DNA of 6,364 nt from an uncultured Clostridia bacterium (GTDB lineage Bacteria > Bacillota > Clostridia > Oscillospirales > CAG-272): contig CAJGEA010000111.1 in NCBI GenBank assembly GCA_904502015.1, forward strand, positions 1-6,364, read 5' to 3'. Both the position numbers and the translations under genes were made by a program. How positions within the stretch are numbered: the first letter of the stretch is position 1; the number at the start of each line of letters is the position of its first letter. Below are positions 1-4,625 of this stretch, piece after piece. The notes below the pieces were generated by a model. The model saw nothing but the letters and a program-made list of their open reading frames with translations, did not search any database and was not told the DNA's origin.

Positions 1-1
1 C

Positions 2-628
2 TACTTCCTCGTGGAGTGTGCCGAGGATATTACGCCCTACACCGATAATCTGTGGATGAACCTCTACATCGACTGCGACCGGACGAAGCAGGGCTGGAAC
101 ACCTTTGATTTCGTGGTGGGAAAGACCGCAGGCACCGACAAAACGCTGGTGCTGGAGCGCTTCACCGCCGACAACGAGTATGCCAAGACCGAAAAGGTGG
201 CTGACGTCGAGTACACGGTGGACGGCCGCTACATGACGGTCAAGATCGCCAAGGCGGATCTGGGCATCACGGATGCCTACACCGTCAATTTCGCGTGGAC
301 GGACAACGTGCATGACGAGGGCGACTACACCGCGTTCAGCGGCGACATCATGGACTTCTACATCTCGGGCGACGTCGCGCCCGGCGGCCGCTTCAAGTTC
401 AGCTACGTGGTGGCAGGGGACGATACCACCGACACCACCGATGGCGAAGCAACCACCGACACACCCGTCACGGACGCCGTCACCGAGTTCATTGAGGACG
501 TGACCGAGGCCGCGAAGAGCGGCTGTGGCTCTTCTGTGAGCGGCGGTGTGGCGGCTGCAACTGCCGTTGGTGCCGCCTTGGCGACCGCCGCTGCGCTGAG
601 AAAGAAGCGCGGCCGCGACGACGATTGA
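2..628 (+). CDS. C-terminal part of a secreted/surface protein with a CBM9-like domain and GCGSS-type membrane tail (5' truncated)
   Basis: The reading frame is open at the left edge, so the start lies outside; 208 residues are visible. About residues 1-135 form a beta-rich domain ending in the motif GDIMDFYISGDVAPGGRF. It resembles the CBM9/DOMON-like modules found at the C-terminus of sugar-binding or glycoside-hydrolase-type surface proteins in gut bacteria (inference from memory, no search run). A Thr/Asp-rich linker follows (DDTTDTTDGEATTDT). The last 35 residues are GCGSS, then an Ala/Gly/Val hydrophobic stretch of about 20 residues, then RKKRGRDDD. That tripartite layout (Cys motif, helix, basic end) parallels MYXO-CTERM and Synerg-CTERM sorting tails and suggests anchoring at the cell surface. 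The gene is separated from the downstream unit by a hairpin and a new promoter, so it is probably a separate transcript. GTG at 11 is simply the first start-like codon in the open frame and is not a real start. The substrate is unknown. Confidence 0.85.
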   Translation, partial: YFLVECAEDITPYTDNLWMNLYIDCDRTKQGWNTFDFVVGKTAGTDKTLVLERFTADNEYAKTEKVADVEYTVDGRYMTVKIAKADLGITDAYTVNFAWTDNVHDEGDYTAFSGDIMDFYISGDVAPGGRFKFSYVVAGDDTTDTTDGEATTDTPVTDAVTEFIEDVTEAAKSGCGSSVSGGVAAATAVGAALATAAALRKKRGRDDD

Positions 629-655
629 TCCCCCCTTTGGAATTCATACCCCCAA

Positions 656-690
656 CGCCCCCGCGCGTGGCAGAGCCCCGCGCGGGGGCG
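656..690 (+). terminator. Terminator-like GC hairpin
   Basis: A perfect 12-bp inverted repeat (656-667 with 679-690, CGCCCCCGCGCG and its complement) has an 11-nt loop. It begins 27 nt after the stop of the upstream surface-protein gene. The T-run after the stem is poor (TCTGCTATGT), so it may terminate weakly or mainly protect the 3' end of the mRNA. It is the only termination signal before the next promoter. Confidence 0.55.
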
Positions 691-775
691 TCTGCTATGT
701 ACTCGGGGGATATACGCCCGCATGGGCCGAGCGCGCGATTTTTTGATAAATAAGGAAAAAATTTGCTCAAAACTG

Positions 776-804
776 TTGACAAAGAAAGAAAAAAGTGGTA
801 ACAT
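776..804 (+). promoter_or_regulatory. Sigma-A-type promoter for the SipW gene unit
   Basis: A perfect -35 TTGACA (776-781) and a -10 TAACAT (799-804) are separated by exactly 17 nt. A TG dinucleotide at 796-797 makes an extended -10. The upstream stretch of about 738-773 is rich in A and T tracts and could act as an UP element. Transcription should start near 811, giving a leader of about 228 nt before the ATG at 1039. This is the best promoter in the window and fits the highly-expressed-gene codon use of the first gene it would drive. Confidence 0.75.
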
Positions 805-810
805 AAATTA

Positions 811-1038
811 TCTATCCATGTGCAGTAGCCACGTCACCCTCGGCATTGCCCACGCTTACCATTCCGAAACACCGTTGTCGGCCGTCGGCCGTCGGTTGTT
901 GGTCGTTGGCTATCGGGAGAGAGCCCGCGGGGATAACGACGTGGGGCGGTTCACGTTACACGGCACGCGGATGAAAACGGTATCAACAAGGAGCTGTACC
1001 TTGCGGATATAAAAAAACATTTCAAAGGAGAAACACGT
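811..1038 (+). other. Long untranslated leader of the SipW gene unit
   Basis: About 228 nt lie between the predicted transcription start and the first gene. Visible elements are: CCACGTC (829-835), which can pair with GACGTGG (938-944) and so close a domain of about 115 nt; a tandem heptamer tract (877-911); a small hairpin CGGG-AGAGAG-CCCG (914-927); CAAGG/CCTTG (987-991 with 999-1003); and the ribosome binding site AAAGGAG (1024-1030), 8 nt before the ATG. I see no match to a riboswitch I know, including the cyclic-di-GMP class. An ORF can be read through this stretch from 722 to 1012, but it spans the promoter and has no ribosome binding site. Confidence 0.5.
877..911 (+). repeat. Five tandem heptamers in the leader
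   Basis: Two exact copies of GTCGGCC (877-883, 884-890) are followed by three degenerate seven-base units (891-897, 898-904, 905-911), all fitting G-T-[C/T]-G-G-N-N. The tract lies inside the predicted 5' untranslated region. Such a short tandem repeat could expand or contract by slippage; any effect on expression is inference. Confidence 0.75.
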
Positions 1039-1599
1039 ATGAAAAACAGAAGAAACGTTATCGTTGCGTTCCTGCTCGTTGCAGTGCTCCTGCTCGGCGT
1101 TGGTTACGCAACTCTGACCGACACCCTCACCATCATCGGTAACGCAACCATCGACAAGAATGCCGCAAACGACAAGTTCGATGAGAACATTTACTTCATC
1201 GCTTCCGAATTCGTCAGCACCACCGGCACCGGTAAGAAGGGCGAGGACGTTGCAGATCACACCGATAAGGGCGACGACGCTACCTTCGCTGCTCACTCCC
1301 TGGCCTACGTTGGTGAGACGGCTACCTTCAAGTTCACTGTGATGAACGACAGTAACGTTGACGTTAAGGTTCTGGTGAACTCCACCAAGACCAGCGGCGT
1401 TGAGAACCCCAGCAACTCCAACCCCAGCAAGTTCACTACTAATTATGAGTATTCCAGAACCGACATGATCATTCCTGCCGGTGAGACCATGGACATCACC
1501 GTAACCGTGACCGTTGCAGCTCCCGTTATTGATGCTGACACCGCTACCTTCGGTCTGGAGATGATCGTTTCCACCGATACGGCCGCTAATCCCAGCTGA
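1039..1599 (+). CDS. Small TasA/camelysin-like exported protein with SipW-dependent signal peptide
   Basis: This is a 186-residue protein. Its N-terminus (MKNRR, then a hydrophobic core at about 6-22, then VGYATLTDTL) matches the signal region recognised by SipW-type peptidases in TasA and camelysin families; likely cleavage is after Ala24. The mature part has the beta-sandwich pattern of these families: GETATFKFTVMNDSNVDVKV (about 95-114), then IPAGETMDITVTVTV (about 149-163) near the end. It contains no Cys, LPXTG or C-terminal membrane helix, as expected for a secreted subunit that assembles rather than being covalently anchored. AAAGGAG lies 8 nt before the ATG. It is first in the unit, directly before the peptidase gene, as tasA-like genes often sit next to sipW. 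Codon choice is strongly shifted to GTT, GCT, GGT, AAC, TTC and ACC compared with its neighbours, which suggests very high expression. The most likely role is major surface or fibre subunit; true assembly is not shown by the sequence. The camelysin fold does not prove protease activity. Confidence 0.85.
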   Translation: MKNRRNVIVAFLLVAVLLLGVGYATLTDTLTIIGNATIDKNAANDKFDENIYFIASEFVSTTGTGKKGEDVADHTDKGDDATFAAHSLAYVGETATFKFTVMNDSNVDVKVLVNSTKTSGVENPSNSNPSKFTTNYEYSRTDMIIPAGETMDITVTVTVAAPVIDADTATFGLEMIVSTDTAANPS

Positions 1600-1635
1600 T
1601 CGGAATCGCGACCGACACAATAACCTAATGTAAGA

Positions 1636-1643
1636 AAAGGAGG
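1636..1643 (+). promoter_or_regulatory. Ribosome binding site that decides the signal peptidase start
   Basis: AAAGGAGG (1636-1643) directly abuts an in-frame ATG at 1644, too close for initiation there. The in-frame ATG at 1650 has a 6-nt spacer and is therefore the preferred start; it removes two residues (Met-Ala) from the longer reading. Confidence 0.75.
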
Positions 1644-1649
1644 ATGGCG

Positions 1650-2771
1650 ATGTACGCGGATAAGAAAGTGTTATACATAATTTCTCTGTCGTCCTTGGCT
1701 GTCCTCCTGCTCGCATTTTTGCTGCCGGGTAGCAGCGGAAGGTTGGTTGCAGCACTCCTTCTGCTGCCCCTTGCGGCAGTATGCTTCGTTTTCATCAAAA
1801 AGCGCCCTGTCCTTTCCATGCACAGGCGCACGGTGCTCCTGCTCATGGCGGTCTGCGGGCTTTTGTACGTCATGATCTATTTCATGACGGGATTGCATTT
1901 CGGATTCTACCGTTCGGGCTACGGACTGAAGGCTAAGATCATTTTCCGCCTTGTTCTCCCCATCGCCGCCATCATTCCGACCACCGAGATCATTCGATTC
2001 GTGCTGTGCGCGTATCGAAGCCGCGTGGCGGACGTTGCCGCGTATCTCATTTGCGTGCTGGCGGAGGTGCTGACCTGCGCTTCCCTCCATGAGATCACGA
2101 CGTTTGCCAAGTTCATGGACGTGGTGGCGATGACGTTGCTCCCCGCGCTCCTCTATAACCTTTTGTACCATTATATCACGAGGCGTTACGGTATGCTTCC
2201 CAATATTGCCTACCGCGCGATCACGACGCTGACGATATATCTGATCCCCTACGCGCCCTCCCTTTCAAACTCCCTTGTGGCATTTGCCAATCTTTTCATT
2301 CCCCTGCTCATTTACCTGTTCATTGACTCGCTCTACGAGAAAAAGCGCCGCTACGCGCTTGCGAAAAAGAACAGACTCGCCGTCCCCATTACGGTTTTGG
2401 CCGTTTGCGCTATGACCATCACCATCATGGTGATCTCTAACCAGTTTGCGGTTGGGGCGCACGTTATCGCGACCGGAAGTATGACCGGCGAGATCAACAA
2501 GGGTGACATTGCCATTCATGAACGATACGACGACCAGACCATCATAGAGGGTCAGGTCATTGCATTTGAAAAAGACGGCCGTGTGGTCATCCACCGTGTC
2601 GTTGACATACAGATCATTAACGGACAAACGCGCTACTTTACGAAGGGTGATGCCAACGAGGACAGGGATGCCGGGTTTATTTATGACTCGAACATCATTG
2701 GCCTTGTGAACTTCAAGCTTCCCTACCTCGGGTACCCCACGCTGTGGCTGAGGGGCCTGTTTAGCCGTTAA
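1650..2771 (+). CDS. sipW-like: SipW-type signal peptidase I with a large N-terminal polytopic membrane domain
   Basis: This membrane protease would cleave the signal peptides of neighbouring exported proteins on the outer face of the membrane. The 373-residue protein ends in the ER/SipW-type catalytic domain (about 264-373): ATGSM with nucleophile Ser277, then VIHRVVDI with His315 in place of the lysine of ordinary bacterial type I peptidases, then TKGDANEDRD with Asp334 and the following acidic residues. The N-terminal 263 residues hold about nine hydrophobic helices (near 6-26, 31-49, 62-80, 98-120, 126-146, 155-176, 186-202, 209-229, 243-263). Basic loops (KKR..HRR, RSR, TRR, KKRR..KKNR) fall after helices 2, 4, 6 and 8, which puts the N-terminus inside and the active site outside. 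Typical SipW has one N-terminal helix and about 190 residues. Here the chain stops soon after the PYLGYP motif, so the usual C-terminal helix is missing. It lies 50 bp after its probable substrate gene and 35 bp before the DUF5305 gene, so the three are probably co-transcribed. The role of the extra helices is unknown. Confidence 0.9.
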   Translation: MYADKKVLYIISLSSLAVLLLAFLLPGSSGRLVAALLLLPLAAVCFVFIKKRPVLSMHRRTVLLLMAVCGLLYVMIYFMTGLHFGFYRSGYGLKAKIIFRLVLPIAAIIPTTEIIRFVLCAYRSRVADVAAYLICVLAEVLTCASLHEITTFAKFMDVVAMTLLPALLYNLLYHYITRRYGMLPNIAYRAITTLTIYLIPYAPSLSNSLVAFANLFIPLLIYLFIDSLYEKKRRYALAKKNRLAVPITVLAVCAMTITIMVISNQFAVGAHVIATGSMTGEINKGDIAIHERYDDQTIIEGQVIAFEKDGRVVIHRVVDIQIINGQTRYFTKGDANEDRDAGFIYDSNIIGLVNFKLPYLGYPTLWLRGLFSR

Positions 2772-2806
2772 AACCGCTGAATATCAGCTGTCAGGAAGGA
2801 GAAATC

Positions 2807-4357
2807 ATGTCGGAAGCCGAAAGAAAACGACGACAGGAATATAAAAAGAACCGAAAGAGATGGATCCTCATCCAGACCATCATCCTGGTGGTGATCGGGG
2901 CCATTGCACTGGGTTCCTTCGTTGTGTACGATCGGATGAATCGTACCTACTACATCGAATATGCCGAGTCCGGCTCGGTGGACTACAAGGTTCAGTACGC
3001 GCCCAATGCGTTCTTTGACGAGGAGTGGGTGGGCTCAGGCCAATCCTACGTCACCTCGCTCGTGGACGGTGTGCAGGCGGATTTTGCCTACACCCTCAAC
3101 ATGGATACGACGAACGTGGGCTTTGACTATACCTATGGTATTGAGTCACAGGTGATCATTTCGGATAAGAACACGGGCGACCACATTTTTGCCCCTACCG
3201 AGGTACTCCTGCCCGACGCCACAGACAGCCTTCGCCGCACGGACAGCTTTAAGCTGAAAAAAAGTGTGATGGTGGATTTCCCCCGCTACAACGCTCTCGC
3301 GCACCAGTTCATCGAGGCGTACGGACTGAAGAACGCCACCGCGATGTTGGCTGTCACCCTGCACGTGGACGTAGTCAGCCAGTGCGACGAGTTCGAGACC
3401 AACAATGAGAACAGCTACTCGATCTCGCTGAATATCCCCTTGCTGGAGGAGAATTTCAGCATGCACACCACCTCCAACACCCCCGCGGGTGAGAGCAAGG
3501 TGCTGGCGTGCCGCGGTACCATCAACCAGAACGTCCCCCTCGTGGTGTGCATCGTGTCCGGTATTCTGGACGCCATCCTCGCCTGTGTGCTGGTTGTGTT
3601 CGTATACGTCACGAGAAATGAGGATATCAACTACGCGAACAAGATCAAGAAGATCCTGCGCTCCTACCGCTCCTTCATTCAGCAGATCGACGGCGAGTTC
3701 GACGCCGAGGGCTACCAGATCGTCTACATCAAGACCTTTACCGAGATGCTGGGTATTCGCGATACCATTCAGTCTCCCGTTCTCATGAGTGAGAATGCCG
3801 ACGAGACCATGACCCGATTCCTCATTCCCACCAACACGAAGATCCTCTATACCTTTGAGATCAAGGTGGACAACTACGATCTCATCTACAACACCCCCGC
3901 TGAGGATACGCACGGCGCCTTCTTCACCTTTGAGGACGAGCAGGGCACCGAGGATGCCATCATCATCGAGGAGAACGTAGACATGGGCGATCTCGCCGAG
4001 GCGATGGCTACCCCCGACGTCGTGCTGGACGAGGTGGACTTCGTCCCCGACGACGACGAGGACTACGAGGGCACCGAGGATGCGCCCGGCATGGAGGTTG
4101 TCGGTGTTGTCTGGCCCGAGAAAAAGAAGAATAACAAGGTGTACCGCTATGACCCCAACGGCGAAACGCTCGCCGAGGGCGATATGGTTCTCGTTCCCAC
4201 CCGCGATGCGGCAAGAGATCGGGACGTCATCCGTAAGGCCGCCGTCGCTCACGGCAACCACATGATCGACCCCGCCGCCCATCCCCACGCGATCAAGAAG
4301 ATCATCGGCGTCATCAAGCGCCACGCCGAGGCGGCACTCACGCCTAAGGATGAATAA
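2807..4357 (+). CDS. DUF5305-family two-TM membrane protein with a long cytoplasmic tail
   Basis: The 516-residue protein resembles DUF5305, a family of unknown function found in archaea and Firmicutes, in some cases near SipW-type peptidases (recollection, unsearched). Order: a very basic cytoplasmic N-terminus (1-18), TM1 (about 19-41), an extracytoplasmic beta-rich domain (42-243) opening with TYYIEYAESGSVDYKV and FDEEWVGSGQSYVTSLVD, TM2 (about 244-268), then a cytoplasmic part. Residues 275-361, including IVYIKTFTEMLGIRD, fit the conserved family segment after TM2. Residues 376-428 are strongly acidic (DDDEDYEGTED). The end (about 443-506) is a basic module containing YRYDPNGETLAEGDMVLVPT and IRKAAVAHGNHMIDP, which I cannot assign. 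The start is supported by AGGAAGGAG five nt before the ATG. It is third in the unit after the SipW-type peptidase. A plausible role is membrane helper or scaffold in export or assembly of the neighbouring SipW substrates; this is inference from position and topology. There is no enzymatic motif that I recognise. Confidence 0.8.
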   Translation: MSEAERKRRQEYKKNRKRWILIQTIILVVIGAIALGSFVVYDRMNRTYYIEYAESGSVDYKVQYAPNAFFDEEWVGSGQSYVTSLVDGVQADFAYTLNMDTTNVGFDYTYGIESQVIISDKNTGDHIFAPTEVLLPDATDSLRRTDSFKLKKSVMVDFPRYNALAHQFIEAYGLKNATAMLAVTLHVDVVSQCDEFETNNENSYSISLNIPLLEENFSMHTTSNTPAGESKVLACRGTINQNVPLVVCIVSGILDAILACVLVVFVYVTRNEDINYANKIKKILRSYRSFIQQIDGEFDAEGYQIVYIKTFTEMLGIRDTIQSPVLMSENADETMTRFLIPTNTKILYTFEIKVDNYDLIYNTPAEDTHGAFFTFEDEQGTEDAIIIEENVDMGDLAEAMATPDVVLDEVDFVPDDDEDYEGTEDAPGMEVVGVVWPEKKKNNKVYRYDPNGETLAEGDMVLVPTRDAARDRDVIRKAAVAHGNHMIDPAAHPHAIKKIIGVIKRHAEAALTPKDE

Positions 4358-4400
4358 GGAGCGAGAGTATGCAGGGGCGTTGCCCCTGCACCCCACCAAA

Positions 4401-4477
4401 CTTTCTTGAAATGAAAGTCTCTTTCGCTTCGCGAAAGTCTCTTTCGCTTCGCGAAAGTCTCTTTCGCTTCGCGAAAG
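4401..4477 (+). repeat. Array of four hairpins at exact 20-bp spacing
   Basis: Three identical 20-bp tandem units (4418-4437, 4438-4457, 4458-4477) each contain the palindrome CTTTCGCTTCGCGAAAG (7-bp stem, TTC loop) after a TCT spacer. One degenerate 17-nt palindrome in the same phase (4401-4417, CTTTC...GAAAG) precedes them. The array is bracketed by CCAAACTTTC (4396-4405) and GAAAGCTTGG (4473-4482), a 10-bp inverted repeat with one mismatch. This suggests that the tip of one ancestral hairpin was duplicated in tandem. Confidence 0.9.
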
Positions 4478-4555
4478 CTTGGATCAAAAAACTTTAAAAA
4501 TGTTGTATTAAACAACAGTGTTTGATGTGTTTTTTTGAAAGTTCTTAAAGGGGTA

Positions 4556-4585
4556 CGGGGGAACTTCTCGAAAGAAGTTCCCCCG
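4556..4585 (+). repeat. Perfect 13-bp GC-rich hairpin ahead of the second SipW substrate
   Basis: CGGGGGAACTTCT (4556-4568) pairs perfectly with 4573-4585 around a CGAA loop. No T-run follows on either strand, so it is not a standard intrinsic terminator. GTTCCCCC occurs again at 4589-4596, so the left arm could pair with either copy. It could lower read-through from the upstream unit or stabilise an RNA end. Confidence 0.7.
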
Positions 4586-4610
4586 ATCGTTCCCCCATAT
4601 AATGAAAGGA

Positions 4611-4616
4611 AAGGAG
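4611..4616 (+). promoter_or_regulatory. Ribosome binding site that decides the second substrate's start
   Basis: AAGGAG (4611-4616) lies 9 nt before ATG 4626, giving an N-terminus MSKRL, a normal short basic signal-peptide start. The alternative in-frame ATG at 4602 lies upstream of this site and would add eight residues with no ribosome binding site. Confidence 0.75.
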
Positions 4617-4625
4617 AGTGTGATT

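Larger units (their letters stand above)
4370..4585 (+). repeat. Composite palindromic repeat between the DUF5305 gene and the second SipW substrate
   Basis: This fills most of the 268-bp gap. It opens with a 9-bp hairpin (TGCAGGGGC 4370-4378 with 4382-4390, 3-nt loop), then CCCC-ACCAAACTTTC, then a hairpin array (4401-4477), then CTTGGATC-A6-CTTT, a 6-bp hairpin (4501-4506 with 4512-4517), and ends with a perfect 13-bp hairpin (4556-4568 with 4573-4585, CGAA loop). Outer segments also pair: ACCCC (4390-4394) with GGGGT (4550-4554), and AACTTTC (4399-4405) with GAAAGTT (4537-4543). The whole block could fold as one branched structure. The GCAGGGGC-loop-GCCCCTGC-ACCCC-ACCAAACTTT layout resembles repeats I recall being dispersed in gut Clostridia genomes; that needs a genome search. 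No protein-coding content is convincing here. Confidence 0.7.

Noticed and set aside
722..1012. 96-codon + strand frame upstream of the 186-aa protein
   Set aside because: It spans the promoter and the heptamer tract, has no ribosome binding site, and its composition changes abruptly; the predicted transcript starts inside it.
811..1020. Cyclic-di-GMP or other known riboswitch in the leader
   Set aside because: I could not match the conserved core motifs of a class I know; only generic pairing is visible.
1600..1615. Possible attenuator hairpin (TCGG...CCGA) between the 186-aa protein and the peptidase gene
   Set aside because: It has only four base pairs, no T-run, and nothing to support termination; differential expression of the two genes would need another explanation.
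910..1755. Antisense frame of 281 codons opposite the 186-aa protein
   Set aside because: It overlaps the well-supported gene in full and has no promoter or ribosome binding site of its own that I can see.
3146..4399. Antisense open frame of 417 codons opposite the DUF5305 gene
   Set aside because: It is a shadow of a GC-biased coding strand with low-complexity Val/Leu/Gly/Asp composition, and it would start inside the palindromic repeat.
4401..4477. CRISPR-like array
   Set aside because: The 20-bp units are contiguous and identical with no unique spacers, so this is a tandem hairpin repeat.
4598..4603. Perfect TATAAT as a -10 box for the second exported protein
   Set aside because: No -35 element is found 16-18 bp upstream, and transcription would start near 4610, almost on the ribosome binding site. 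It may be chance; kept out of the feature list.
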